From Carboxylicivirga fragile (GTDB lineage Bacteria; Bacteroidota; Bacteroidia; Bacteroidales; Marinilabiliaceae): 64,000 bases of DNA. Shown one piece after another: positions 27,801 through 35,260 of this stretch; the stretch's first letter is position 1, and every line of letters begins with the position of its first letter. The notes beneath the pieces were generated by a model. The model was given only the letters and a program-made list of their open reading frames with translations, was not told where the DNA came from and made no database searches. The position numbers were made by a program, and so were the translations under genes. The stretch is taken from positions 62,001-126,000 of the forward strand of contig JAFMVD010000004.1 of NCBI GenBank assembly GCA_025499625.1, in the 5' to 3' direction.

Positions 27801-28069
27801 ATATTAAGAATCTTTGCACCAATCTCAACAGCATCTTTAAATTCAACACCTTCATGTTCCTTTATGAACTCGATGGCATTGCCACCTTTATCGCAACCAA
27901 AGCATTTGAAAATACCCTTTGCCGGATTCACACTAAACGATGCTGTTTTTTCATTGTGAAACGGACAGCATGCTTTGTAATTACTTCCTGCTTTTTTTAG
28001 TTTGATGAAGTTTTCGACAACACTTAACGTATGCTCGTTAATTTGTTCTATAACCCTGTTTGCATCCAT
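24851..28069 (-). CDS. Primase-helicase fusion protein (DnaG-type primase plus P-loop helicase-like domain)
   Basis: This is a protein of about 1072 residues. The CHC2 zinc finger is near residues 35-65 (CPFHNEKTASF, FKCFGCDKGGNAIEF). A DnaG catalytic core and Toprim domain follow (AYIVEGYSDV at about 250, TLIFDGDAAGLRATDR at about 295). A C-terminal P-loop ATPase has Walker A FGKRQSGKSTAARS near residue 728, in a DUF927-like context. It should synthesise primers and unwind DNA for element replication. I use ATG 28069 (MDANRV); the open frame extends 12 nt further to a TTG. It lies directly beside the iteron-like cluster. Confidence 0.9.
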   Translation of the reverse strand: MDANRVIEQINEHTLSVVENFIKLKKAGSNYKACCPFHNEKTASFSVNPAKGIFKCFGCDKGGNAIEFIKEHEGVEFKDAVEIGAKILNISFEWKKSTNFDEAKFKHDESLRIACSIIEKFYLEQVTHKEAQAYIQGRKLAIPENGSFNIGYAPSGNALLVHARNSGLKTEILEEIGVLKSADNGLYDFFRNRLIFPVSNSKGQTIAFAGRDLNENPKVKYMNTPESCIYTKGDELYALNVARFAIQKEDRAYIVEGYSDVLRMHDIGIENTVATCGTALTQAQAKLLKRYTNKATLIFDGDAAGLRATDRNAEILIKNEFHVSVVLLPEKQDPDSTFVNQEAFLQYDENQSDYVVFKTETYSEKFANDPVKKSEAIKRMASLISCYDRTNQEVYLDFVSELIKPKKAWQDALKEYAQPIEKKPKKKENISEIIKLKKEQQENLLENQFYEENGAYYTMEGKNPKQISNFTFEALFCVFHKDPQGRIDLKYVLRLVSQYGRKRLAIISSDDFCTPASFKKQVHRRHGFFWYGNDSQLDNIKNVKLLGIPEARELERVGFNGKNNFWVFANGLYYEKTFHPIDEYGITTHATLINNMDEFDNIPPESQIRINDTFHVLNTTAEFIGRYGKEKLEESIKQSQVHLLHFFYLPYGKALKIGSSDGGNPFKENSKYVKPKKGSNWNFAKWAASMTKVYPGNAELLIAYYISTIFSDLIYKANFGYFPLLFLFGKRQSGKSTAARSIMYMFGKPPMEDGINLASGSTSTGMQRSMDSTTNHPFWGNEYKNSIHKNTIEALKGIADRNGKLTGVKSGGNETRIAKPRGSGIISGQDLPTQDPALSSRSLLGEFDDSNRGNYSELKLFKAAEESLQFTNITCSVFDYRQLIEEHYSKIEPEISSEVMDELVREYGNVDRRTVLNISSVLTPMKILMEQSELSFPFDFLSAKNALTRSAKLTISVQNQSDEVEQYFHVLQSLLNLYKLSENTHYKIVVAENSVKHLYLRVGSIHGLYREQARKEGITVLDQAVIGEYLKKHRSFIDYRRKNVKFGNNRTSAYIMNYDTLKEQGIELERFI

Positions 28070-28074
28070 ATGTG

Positions 28075-28371
28075 CTACCAATTTATTGTTGTGAATCTTT
28101 CTTTATTTTGTGGGTCAAGACTCATAAAGAATTCAAGTATATTTCCTCTGAAATCGTAAAACTTATCTAAGAGGTGGTAGCCCATTGTTGAACCCCAAAT
28201 TTTATAAAAGAGTGCATTCAATTCTAATTGAGAACTCTCAATCATTTTTTGTACTTCCTTGCCATCGAACGGCATGTTAGAGTAACCATTCTTTTCGTAG
28301 AAGCTTTTGATACGGTTATCGAAGTAATGCAGCTTAGAAACTGTATTGGGGGATAAAGTTGTCATATTCAT
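28075..28371 (-). CDS. Small mobile-element protein of unknown function
   Basis: Counting from ATG 28371 this is 98 residues, mainly helical, with no recognised family (NGYSNMPFDGKEVQKMIESS in the middle). The open frame continues upstream to 28449 but lacks a good start and covers a GC hairpin, so I prefer one of the two close ATG codons at 28371 and 28365. It precedes the primase-helicase by 5 nt and is probably cotranscribed with it. Confidence 0.6.
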   Translation of the reverse strand: MNMTTLSPNTVSKLHYFDNRIKSFYEKNGYSNMPFDGKEVQKMIESSQLELNALFYKIWGSTMGYHLLDKFYDFRGNILEFFMSLDPQNKERFTTINW

Positions 28372-28438
28372 TATTTTTGAAATATGTTGTAAGTTAAAAT
28401 AGTAGGGCTGCCCTTGTTCAGCCCCACTTAAACCAATA

Positions 28439-28750
28439 TTAGCCGTCAAGGGTGGTTATTAAATCTTTAATATCATCAATTGTAAAGCATAGGTGTTTTT
28501 TCTCATTCATAGCAGCTGTAAGCTCAATTCTAGCAATAGTGCTTTCTCTCCATTTCGGTAACATAAACATGGTATCACTTGCGAGTATTGAGTTCATACG
28601 GATAGACATATCTTCAGTCCAACTCAACTTCTTTGTTGCATTTTCTTCAGGTGCAACGATGGTACATCCTAAAGCCACTATTTGCTCTTTTAATCCACGT
28701 AAGAAAGTTGAATCTGTTTCGTTGTGGATGCCTGAGAGGTAAATTGTCAT
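28439..28750 (-). CDS. DUF4406-like protein (deoxyribosyltransferase-like fold)
   Basis: The start MTIYLSGIHNETDSTFLRGL, then DMSIRMNSILASDTMFMLPK and STIARIELTAA, follows the pattern of DUF4406 and nucleoside 2-deoxyribosyltransferase-like proteins. They are common in phages and mobile elements. The length is 103 residues from ATG 28750; the open frame extends two codons to a TTG. A role in nucleotide metabolism or defence against host systems is possible but unproven. Confidence 0.72.
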   Translation of the reverse strand: MTIYLSGIHNETDSTFLRGLKEQIVALGCTIVAPEENATKKLSWTEDMSIRMNSILASDTMFMLPKWRESTIARIELTAAMNEKKHLCFTIDDIKDLITTLDG

Positions 28751-28769
28751 AATCAATTGCTTTAATAAT

Positions 28770-28952
28770 TTAAGGACGACCTAACAAATCATAGATGATT
28801 TGCACTTGTTTTGGAGTAAATGTTTTACCTCGGTATTCCCCTAATTCTCCTTTAATTGGTTGAATCCAATGTTTGAAAGTTTTTAAGCTAACCTGGTACG
28901 CCTCTGCTAATTGGATTTTACTTTGAGCAACTATTTTAGTATCGCTATCCAT
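28770..28952 (-). CDS. Small helix-turn-helix protein, DUF4248-like
   Basis: This 60-residue protein reads as one helix-turn-helix unit (LAEAYQVSLKTFKHWIQPIK) followed by a short basic turn and FTPKQVQIIYDLLG. That pattern is typical of tiny regulators in Bacteroidota mobile elements. Its ATG shares a base with the preceding stop (TAATG), so it is coupled to the excisionase-like gene. Confidence 0.68.
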   Translation of the reverse strand: MDSDTKIVAQSKIQLAEAYQVSLKTFKHWIQPIKGELGEYRGKTFTPKQVQIIYDLLGRP

Positions 28953-29242
28953 TATTTATATGAGAGATGATTCGTTGTTGCTTCTTCCTTGAGTCTATTC
29001 ATTTCACTTGCATATATCTGCCATGAACCGCCTTTGAATTCTTGCCTTGCTTTAAGCATGTTTTTTTTACAATAATGAATGACTGTTGTGTAAGGCATAC
29101 CAGTTAATTTGCTGAATTGACTTGGGGTGTAAAATTCAGGTTTGTCTTTTTCAGATATGCGATGCATCTCGCTAATAATTTTTTCGGAGAAACTGTTTAA
29201 ATCAGCTACTGTTACTAAATTGTTTAAATCCTCTTTTTGCAT
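28952..29242 (-). CDS. Excisionase-like helix-turn-helix protein
   Basis: From ATG 29242 (MQKEDLNN) the protein has 96 residues. The C-terminal half is a MerR/Xis-type DNA-binding domain: FYTPSQFSKLTGMPYTTVIH, then KARQEFKGGSWQIYASEMNR. The longer open frame to 29287 lacks support. In Bacteroidota elements such proteins direct excision with the integrase or control the mobility operon. It starts downstream of a terminator, so it must have its own promoter. Confidence 0.75.
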   Translation of the reverse strand: MQKEDLNNLVTVADLNSFSEKIISEMHRISEKDKPEFYTPSQFSKLTGMPYTTVIHYCKKNMLKARQEFKGGSWQIYASEMNRLKEEATTNHLSYK

Positions 29243-29302
29243 AATTGTATGTTTTAAATTCTCATCAATTTGTAGGCGAACATACATTTGCTTTAAACAC
29301 GA

Positions 29303-29336
29303 AAAAAGGGACAGGGGAGGATATCCCCCTTTGTCC
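29303..29336 (-). terminator. Intrinsic terminator between the 249-residue gene and the excisionase-like gene
   Basis: On the minus strand GGACA/GGGG pairs with CCCC/TGTCC around a short loop, followed by C and six T. It lies about 70-100 nt after the stop of the gene at 29404-30153 and isolates the excisionase unit. Confidence 0.65.
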
Positions 29337-29403
29337 TCCTTGGGTAATGGGCAGGTATTCAGTTAATAATAAGATTGTTTTTTTTGAAAAATAATTACAA
29401 ATA

Positions 29404-30153
29404 CTATGAGATGGTACTATCGGATAACTCATTGAATAACGATTCAACTCGATTTTTAACTGAATCGTTAACTTCGGTAAACTGTTTTCTTACCTGACTT
29501 GCTTTTGGAAAAACAGCTTTTTTAGTGGAGAAGTTTTCAGCTAATAATCGGGATAAATGCGAACGGTTAAAATCTGGGTCTTCTGACACCTTCTGCATAA
29601 TCTTAAATGAAAGGTATGCCAGCTCAGGACTTGAAAGCTTCGTTTTAAACCTTTCTTGGCATTCCTGATTGAAAGATTTTATTTCAATTCCATCGTTTAA
29701 TGCAGTAAGCTTTAAGACATCAACCGCATTTTCAATCTTGTCAATACGTACAGCAAATGCAATGTGTAGTTTTTGATATTCCTTTCTCGCTTTTGTGAGG
29801 TATTTTTTCTGGAGGTATCGAGGGAAGCAACATTTATATTTGACTCTTTGTTTGGAAATACAATCCTGACTTTGTGAAATTACTTTTTTAAACTGCTCAT
29901 TTAGGTTTTCTCTGGTATAAAGAAACTCATCAAGAAGATTATTTAGAAATGCTTTTCTTGACTGTTTTGTATTTAAGCTAAATGGTAAGCTAAGTATTTC
30001 TTTTCTGAACTTAATAAGATATTCATCAAGTTTTTCCTTGTATTCCAGTTCCGAAGAAAATTCTTCTGTAATTGTTATATACTGCTTCCTAAACTTGGTG
30101 GAGTACACCACCTCAATCCTCCCTATCTTTTCTATGAAATCATATACGAACAT
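29404..30153 (-). CDS. Element protein of unknown function with a helical, DNA-binding-like C-terminus
   Basis: This 249-residue basic, helix-rich protein has an aromatic N-terminus and a lysine-rich middle (YLQKKYLTKARKEYQK). The C-terminal third resembles a helix-turn-helix (HLSRLLAENFSTKKAVFPKA, then SQVRKQF). This layout recalls RteC-type regulators of Bacteroides conjugative elements, but the resemblance is weak. It sits between the integrase and the excisionase-like gene, so control of mobility is a reasonable guess. Confidence 0.62.
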   Translation of the reverse strand: MFVYDFIEKIGRIEVVYSTKFRKQYITITEEFSSELEYKEKLDEYLIKFRKEILSLPFSLNTKQSRKAFLNNLLDEFLYTRENLNEQFKKVISQSQDCISKQRVKYKCCFPRYLQKKYLTKARKEYQKLHIAFAVRIDKIENAVDVLKLTALNDGIEIKSFNQECQERFKTKLSSPELAYLSFKIMQKVSEDPDFNRSHLSRLLAENFSTKKAVFPKASQVRKQFTEVNDSVKNRVESLFNELSDSTIS

Positions 30154-30270
30154 TATACTTTAATTTAAATAGTTAATAAAAAATTAGTATTAACGTACAA
30201 AGGAAATAATGTATACTTCTTTGCGATTTTGGTACTTGTTCGTATATGATTTCGTGTCTTTCATTATCTT

Positions 30271-31641
30271 CTAAATGACTTTGTATGAAAACTTAGTGGA
30301 GCAAGATTGACATTGCAAACTCAGCTTTTTAAGTGTGATTATTCCTTTTTCAAAATTTATCACTTCATTGTCGCAATTTGGGCAGATAGCCAGATTGTGA
30401 GTAGTGCCTCCATCACTAGGACGATTTAACCTATTCCATTTTGACATTTCGTCTTTTCGCTTATCATCAATGATTTTAGCGTAAATCTGTGTGGTTCTTA
30501 AATCATTATGCCCCATGATGTCAGATACGGTTTCCAAGGACATTCCTAATGTCAATGCACTAACTGCAAAAGTGTGTCTTGTTGAATGAAAAGAGAGATA
30601 TTTATTTATGCCAACCTCTTTCATTATAAAACGTAGCATCGGGTTAATATCTGAGCTATTTCTAACAAAACCTTGGTATATTGTGTCGCTTGGCTTTTTA
30701 TCTTTTAAATCAAGAATAGATAATAGCCTTTCTGTGAGTGGAATTCTGAGCATTTTTTCTTTATCCTTCCGGCTTTTTTCCATCGGCATTATTATCATAT
30801 TGCTTTCAATATGTTTGAACCTAAGCTTTTTTAGGTCAGAGAGGCGTAACCCACTATAACAACTTATCAATATGTGTTGAAGGGTTTCCTGATACTTCAA
30901 TCCGGTTAAATATGTTTTGCCACGTTTATCCTTATGATAGATTTTTAAGAATTGTTCACTGTTGTAATAATCATGAAGCATATCTAATTCCTCAAGCGTA
31001 AGATGTTCTTTTTTGCCATCCTCTTTTAAAAATGAGAAATTGTGAAAAGGGTTTCTATCAATTATTGATTTTTTGTGAGCATAGGTTATGTATTTCCTTA
31101 TCATTGAAATATTACTATATATAGTATTTGCCTTATTATCGAGTTTTTCTATCAGGTAGTTCCTGTATTTTTCGAGCCAACTCTCATCAATTTCGTAAAT
31201 CGTAACATTTGGTTGGTATCTTTCCACCTTTAGAATATCAAGTTCTAATCCTTCATGGGTAGACTTTTTTATTCTATTTCGCTCTTCATTTAACCTGTTT
31301 TTTGCAAATTCAATAAAGCTACCATTAACCTCACAATTTGAGTAGATGCTCATAATATTTCCGAAAGTAACTGCTTGCTTTTTTCTCTCTAATTCGATAA
31401 TGATTTGTTCAATCTCGCTCTCTTTATCTTTTAAATAGAGATTGTTTTTCTTTGCATCTGGTACTTCTCTAATTTCTTTAATCTTTTTAGTTTTGGAGTT
31501 GTAATACTCTGGTCTAAGAAATAGATTAAGAGGGATTTTTTTGGTCTTCCTGTTAAGGGTAACTCTAATGTAAAAACGTGACGTACCATCTTTTTTTGTG
31601 TACGAGCTGTCTAAAAAAATACTTACTGTAGCATTCGCCAT
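30271..31641 (-). CDS. Tyrosine recombinase (integrase) of the tRNA-Leu element, with C-terminal zinc ribbon
   Basis: This is a 456-residue integrase with an arm-type DNA-binding N-terminus (SYTKKDGTSRFYIRVTLNRK), a SAM-like core-binding domain and a catalytic domain. The visible catalytic residues are Arg in SGLRLSDLKKL, HSTRHTF, the IMGHNDLRTTQIYAKI block and its Tyr. It therefore has the full Arg-His-Arg-His-Tyr set. After the catalytic domain come about 45 residues with CPNC and CQSC pairs, a probable zinc ribbon not usual in this family. It points away from the attachment site 220 bp downstream on the + strand. Confidence 0.92.
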   Translation of the reverse strand: MANATVSIFLDSSYTKKDGTSRFYIRVTLNRKTKKIPLNLFLRPEYYNSKTKKIKEIREVPDAKKNNLYLKDKESEIEQIIIELERKKQAVTFGNIMSIYSNCEVNGSFIEFAKNRLNEERNRIKKSTHEGLELDILKVERYQPNVTIYEIDESWLEKYRNYLIEKLDNKANTIYSNISMIRKYITYAHKKSIIDRNPFHNFSFLKEDGKKEHLTLEELDMLHDYYNSEQFLKIYHKDKRGKTYLTGLKYQETLQHILISCYSGLRLSDLKKLRFKHIESNMIIMPMEKSRKDKEKMLRIPLTERLLSILDLKDKKPSDTIYQGFVRNSSDINPMLRFIMKEVGINKYLSFHSTRHTFAVSALTLGMSLETVSDIMGHNDLRTTQIYAKIIDDKRKDEMSKWNRLNRPSDGGTTHNLAICPNCDNEVINFEKGIITLKKLSLQCQSCSTKFSYKVI

Positions 31642-31679
31642 AATTAATAAATTTGCGCTATAGCAGTCTCTAAAATATT

Positions 31680-31734
31680 ATTCGGAAACAATATTTAGTT
31701 GCCAACCATTATTCGGAAACAATTCGGAAACAAA
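31680..31734. repeat. Three ATTCGGAAACAA direct repeats: candidate integrase arm sites
   Basis: Copies of ATTCGGAAACAA(T/A) begin at 31680, 31711 and 31722; the last two overlap by 2 bp. They lie between the integrase start codon and the tRNA-derived core. This is where arm-type binding sites of tyrosine recombinases are found. They could also serve autorepression of the integrase gene. Confidence 0.6.
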
Positions 31735-31773
31735 TATTGTATTTGTTGTAAATATGAGTACGAATAAAGAACA

Positions 31774-31810
31774 CTAAAGGAAAGTAAAGGCACGTAAAGG
31801 CAAGTAAAAT
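31774..31810. repeat. 10-bp phased GTAAAGGCA direct repeats: candidate accessory or arm sites
   Basis: CTAAAGGAA at 31774, GTAAAGGCA at 31784 and 31794, and a degenerate GTAAAAT at 31804 follow each other with an exact 10-bp period. They sit about 55-90 bp from the tRNA-Leu core. Together with the other repeat class they give the two-motif organisation expected for an attP arm. Confidence 0.55.
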
Positions 31811-31863
31811 AGGGGTTTTTAGAAATACATTGTAATTTTATCTACAATAGTATTTGTATCCTA

Positions 31864-31920
31864 CTTGGTTGAGGGCCATGTGTCCGTTAGGGCGTGCGGG
31901 TTCGAGTCCCGCTCTGGGCA
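31864..31920 (+). other. Attachment site: displaced 3' half of tRNA-Leu(GAG)
   Basis: The segment can be folded as the 3' half of a class II tRNA. The anticodon loop is TTGAGGG with GAG at 31871-31873. The 3' anticodon stem is CCATG, and the long variable arm is GTCC/GTTA/GGGC. The T-arm is GCGGG-TTCGAGT-CCCGC, and the 3' acceptor strand TCTGGGC is followed by A. The 5' anticodon strand pairs incompletely (CTTGG) and no D-arm or 5' acceptor strand is present upstream. This is the remnant left when an element integrates into a tRNA 3' end; the intact copy should be at the other boundary. Confidence 0.8.
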
Positions 31921-31944
31921 CAGATCAATAATCTAAATTGATCT

Positions 31945-31981
31945 AAAAGCGCTTAAAACTAATGTTTTAAGCGCTTTTTTA
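31945..31981 (+). terminator. Strong intrinsic terminator of the original tRNA-Leu unit
   Basis: A perfect 15-bp stem AAAAGCGCTTAAAAC / GTTTTAAGCGCTTTT with a TAAT loop is followed by further T. It is 25 nt after the tRNA end, so it was probably the tRNA transcript terminator before the element inserted. It also works on the minus strand because the arms begin with an A run. Confidence 0.85.
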
Positions 31982-32033
31982 TTCTAAGTGAACTTCATAA
32001 AACTTGATTAAAATAAAGTAATAATGGGAGCTC

Positions 32034-32183
32034 TGAGGTACCATGCTATTCTATTTAACGATGTGGTACCTTGAGAGACTTAATGTTTTGTATTACAGCA
32101 TTCGGTTTGACTCATTTTGATATTATTTGAACTTGGTTTTGAGATAACTTTGTTACTAATTTGCACTTCAAGGTACCTTCTCA
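32034..32183. repeat. Three GGTACC-centred repeats upstream of the second recombinase
   Basis: TGAGGTACCAT (32034) and ATGTGGTACCTTGAGA (32061-32076) form an imperfect inverted pair 18-20 bp apart. A third site, TCAAGGTACCTTCTCA (32168-32183), lies just before the recombinase start. They may be recombination or operator sites for the recombinase; the pair could also form a hairpin. Confidence 0.5.
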
Positions 32184-32201
32184 AACCACAAAATTATTAC
32201 T

Positions 32202-33407
32202 ATGAGGTTTTATACTAATTATGTCATTAAAAAGACAAGTGTCCGAAAAAATGGAGCAGTCCCTATTTGTATTAGATTAACACTTAATCAATCTAGAGCC
32301 GAGGTTTCAACAGGTATAACTATTTCCCCTAGTTCTTGGGATGAAGTCAGACAACTAATTGCAGAAGACAACAGAGATGCAGAAGTATATAATAATCGCC
32401 TAAAAAAAATGATCTCCAAATTACAAGATATTTACAATCGTTTGGTTTCTGTTGGTGACGAGTTTGATATAGTTGATATCAAGAATGAATTCATTGGAGA
32501 AAAACGAACTAAAGGAATATTGGAAGTCTTTGACTACTATTTAAAAACAATTGAAAATAACATTGGTCATGGTTATGCATTTAGTACACTTCAGCACTAT
32601 CGTGTTTCGAGAAAAAAACTTTATCAATTTATGATGTCTGTTTTTAATCGTCAAGATGTGAAGTTGTCTCAAATAGATTACAATTTCTTAAATCAACTTG
32701 ATATGTATTTAAAGACAGAATTTAAGGTACATCAAAATACCGCCTGGAATTACCATAAACACCTTAGGCGAGTTTTGAATCTAGCAATATCAATGAATTA
32801 TATTTCTAAAAATCCTTATTCTAATTTTAAAGTTAAACTTTTAGAACCTCATCGTGATTTCTTGACAATGGGTGAGTTGAAGCAAATAGAAATAAAAAAT
32901 ATAGAGCTGGAAAGATTGTCTATAGTTCGAGATGTCTTTGTTTTTGCATGTTATACTGGGTTGTCGTTTGCGGATGTTTCAAAACTCAAAAATGATCATA
33001 TTCAAATTCGAGATGATGGTAATACATGGATTATAATTAATCGTACTAAAACAAAATCCAAATGTATTATTCCTTTATTTACAAAAGCTCTTCAAATAAT
33101 TAAAAAATATAAAGAATATCCTCAGTCAATGTTGAATGGCAAAGTGTTACCTGTATCGTCTAACCAGAAACTTAACTGTTACCTTAAAGAATTAGCTGTG
33201 ATTTGTGGAGTTAAAAAGAATTTAACAATGCATATGGCTCGCCACACATTCGCTACCACTATAACTCTTTCGAATGGTGTTCCGATTGAGACTGTGTCAA
33301 GGATATTAGGCCATAATTCCCTTAAGGTAACTCAAATATATGCTAGGGTATTGGAAAACAAAGTATCTGAGGATATGAATGTTTTGAAAGATAAATTGGG
33401 GTTATAG
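32202..33407 (+). CDS. Tyrosine recombinase with substituted first catalytic arginine
   Basis: This 401-residue protein has the Bacteroidota arm domain (KTSVRKNGAVPICIRLTLNQ), a SAM-like domain and a catalytic domain with HMARHTFATT, ILGHNSLKVTQIYARV and the nucleophilic Tyr. The first Arg box reads CYTGLSFADVSKL, with Ser where the integrase at 30271 has Arg. IntDOT of CTnDOT is known to lack this Arg. It points away from the tRNA remnant. It may be a remnant of a second element, or a recombinase acting on the nearby GGTACC sites. Confidence 0.88.
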   Translation: MRFYTNYVIKKTSVRKNGAVPICIRLTLNQSRAEVSTGITISPSSWDEVRQLIAEDNRDAEVYNNRLKKMISKLQDIYNRLVSVGDEFDIVDIKNEFIGEKRTKGILEVFDYYLKTIENNIGHGYAFSTLQHYRVSRKKLYQFMMSVFNRQDVKLSQIDYNFLNQLDMYLKTEFKVHQNTAWNYHKHLRRVLNLAISMNYISKNPYSNFKVKLLEPHRDFLTMGELKQIEIKNIELERLSIVRDVFVFACYTGLSFADVSKLKNDHIQIRDDGNTWIIINRTKTKSKCIIPLFTKALQIIKKYKEYPQSMLNGKVLPVSSNQKLNCYLKELAVICGVKKNLTMHMARHTFATTITLSNGVPIETVSRILGHNSLKVTQIYARVLENKVSEDMNVLKDKLGL

Positions 33408-34139
33408 CATTTTAGTAACGCATCTATGGTTGATTGACATTAATAGTTGCCTTAAATACATTTCCGTATAATATGCTTTGCTTGCTGAGTGTATATAACT
33501 GGTGCAGATGAAATAGTAAATAAGTATTTAAAGCATCTTGGAAAACCAGATGACCTAAATGTGTCGTAGTTTATCTTAGAATAGTGCTTATGGTAACTGC
33601 TTCAGGTTATGTGCTCTGACAACCATTATAGACTATCATTTTATATCGGTTGATTTAGAAATATGTTTACTAAATATTTTATTACAATGTATGAATCATT
33701 TTTAAGGAAAAGGGGAAATTGATAGTAGTATCTAGTTATTTCCCTGAATAATGATTGTTTTTTGTCAGAGACTTTGATTTCAATAAAATATTTAGTCACA
33801 CCTAACTTTTTTATAGTATAAGGAAGAAGTACTTATTTCACTTTAAGAATGTAAATATGGGTTCGTTTTTCTAAGGACAAGAGCTTTCTTTTTAATATTA
33901 ATAGTTCTTTTTCTTTTGGGTGAACGGAAATGTACATATTCTTACGAATGTGCACATGATAGGTTCTCATGTTCATATATTTGTGTAAACATTAAGTGTT
34001 TATTTTAATCTATGATTGTATAAGTTATTTTAAGTAACTATCTTTTTAAATGGGGTTTATTAGTTGAATAAGTATTTCAAGTGAGTTTATTTTGAAGTAG
34101 GTGCATTAAAAAAACAATGATACTTTATAGGTAATAGTT
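33408..34139. other. 732-nt stretch without a recognisable gene
   Basis: All frames are broken by stops and no RNA gene is evident. The sequence is A+T-rich. A short in-frame stretch near 33500-33560 could be the residue of a decayed gene, but it is too short to identify. The end of the stretch serves as the upstream region of the LacI-like gene. Confidence 0.6.
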
Positions 34140-34154
34140 GTGACTAAATCAATT

Positions 34155-35206
34155 ATGAAATCGAAAAAAGATTATACGATTAAAGATATTGCCAATATGG
34201 CTCAAGTATCTAGAGCAACTGTTGATAGGGTAATTCATAATAGAGGCTTTGTGTCAAGAGAGACTAGTGAAAAAATTCAGTTAATCATTGATAAGGTAGG
34301 TTATCAGCCTAATTTTATGGCTAAGATTTTGCAAAAAAGAAAGTTGTTCAGAATTGGTGTTTTGATTCCTGATGGGGATTTTGATCAGTATTGGGAAAAA
34401 GCCATTAATGCTATTAAAAAGACAGCACATGAATTGTCATTCATTGGCCTAAGTTTAGATCTGCATTTATTTGATCCCTTTAAAGAAATCAGTTTTAGTA
34501 TTCACTCAAAGCAAATATTGCAAGGTGAATATGGTGGTGTTATAGTAACACCAATCTTTAATAATGAAGCTTCCTTGTTTTTTATTGAATGTGCGAGTAT
34601 AGGATTACCTTGTGTTTCTTTTAACAGCTTTACAAATGATACTAATATTCTTTGTCATGTGGACAGGATTCTCAGAAAAGTGGTCGGACCGCTGCCTATT
34701 TGCTTAAAAAATTATCGAGTAAGAATGATGAATATGTAATTGTGCATATTGATGAAGACAATTGGAGTGCTTGTTATACCAAGAAGAAAGAAGATGGTTT
34801 TATTGAGGCTCTTATTCAGAAAGGAGTTAGTGAAAAAAATATTCATATCCTTAAAATAAAAGATATTTCTTCTGTTGAAAAAGAAACGGTTAGAATGCTA
34901 GAGATCTATCCCAATATTAAAGGTGTTTTTGTTAGTACTTCTAAAGTGTTTTGCATTGCCAGAGTTATTGAGGCCCATGATCTAAATTTAGCCTTGATTG
35001 GTTACGATTTAAATCAAGAAAATATTGAGTATTTAAAATCAAGTTTAATTGATTTTATTATTTATCAAAACCCTCAATTAGAAGCTAGTACTGCAATCAC
35101 CTTATTGTTGGATCATCTAGCTTTTCAGAAGAAAATACCTAGGGTTAAGAATTTCCCTATCGAAATTATTATTAAAGAAAACCATCAGGAATATTTAACA
35201 TTGTAA
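34155..35206 (+). pseudogene. LacI-family regulator with frameshift
   Basis: The N-terminal LacI helix-turn-helix is clear (YTIKDIANMAQVSRATVDRV), and a periplasmic-binding-protein-like sensor domain follows. The frame is lost at about 34659-34662. The upstream frame reads ILCHVDRI, whereas the frame that continues the family reads GQDSQKSGRTAAYLL. A single missing base next to TGTGG restores a normal protein of about 350 residues. It would sense a sugar and control the neighbouring kinase and nucleotidyltransferase genes. It is either a true pseudogene or a sequencing error. I place the start at ATG 34155; a GTG at 34140 is also possible. Confidence 0.85.
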
Positions 35207-35260
35207 CTACTAAAATTTTATATGTCAAAATTAAATGCTGTTTAAAATAACAAATTACAT

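Larger units (their letters stand above)
1..31920. mobile_element. Right part of an integrative element in tRNA-Leu, carrying metal resistance
   Basis: The right boundary is inferred from a displaced tRNA-Leu(GAG) 3' half ending at 31920. Immediately inside it are phased direct repeats, a tyrosine recombinase, an excisionase-like gene and a primase-helicase. The tRNA fragment reads left to right and lacks its 5' half, so the element should extend leftward and the rebuilt intact tRNA-Leu should lie beyond position 1. No relaxase, coupling protein or conjugation gene is visible, so the transfer mode is unknown. That the metal genes at 1-23.5 kb belong to the same element is inference from continuity and from the absence of another boundary. 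Confidence 0.6.

Noticed and set aside
28404-28427. GGGCTG/CAGCCC hairpin as a terminator
   Set aside because: The stem is only 6 bp and no T run follows on either strand, so it is not called.
29265-29447. Small minus-strand open frame of 60 residues
   Set aside because: It spans the terminator hairpin and the start of the excisionase frame and has no protein-like composition.
31861-31920. Complete tRNA-Leu gene
   Set aside because: The T-arm, variable arm and 3' acceptor strand are present, but there is no 5' acceptor strand or D-arm upstream and the 5' anticodon strand does not pair fully. It is only a 3' half.
33480-33560. Residue of a transposase in the gap after the second recombinase
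   Set aside because: The in-frame stretch is about 20 codons, too short to assign to any family.
34652-35206. Independent gene starting with TTG in the second half of the LacI region
   Set aside because: Its sequence continues the LacI sensor domain of the upstream frame, so it is the frameshifted second part of one gene.
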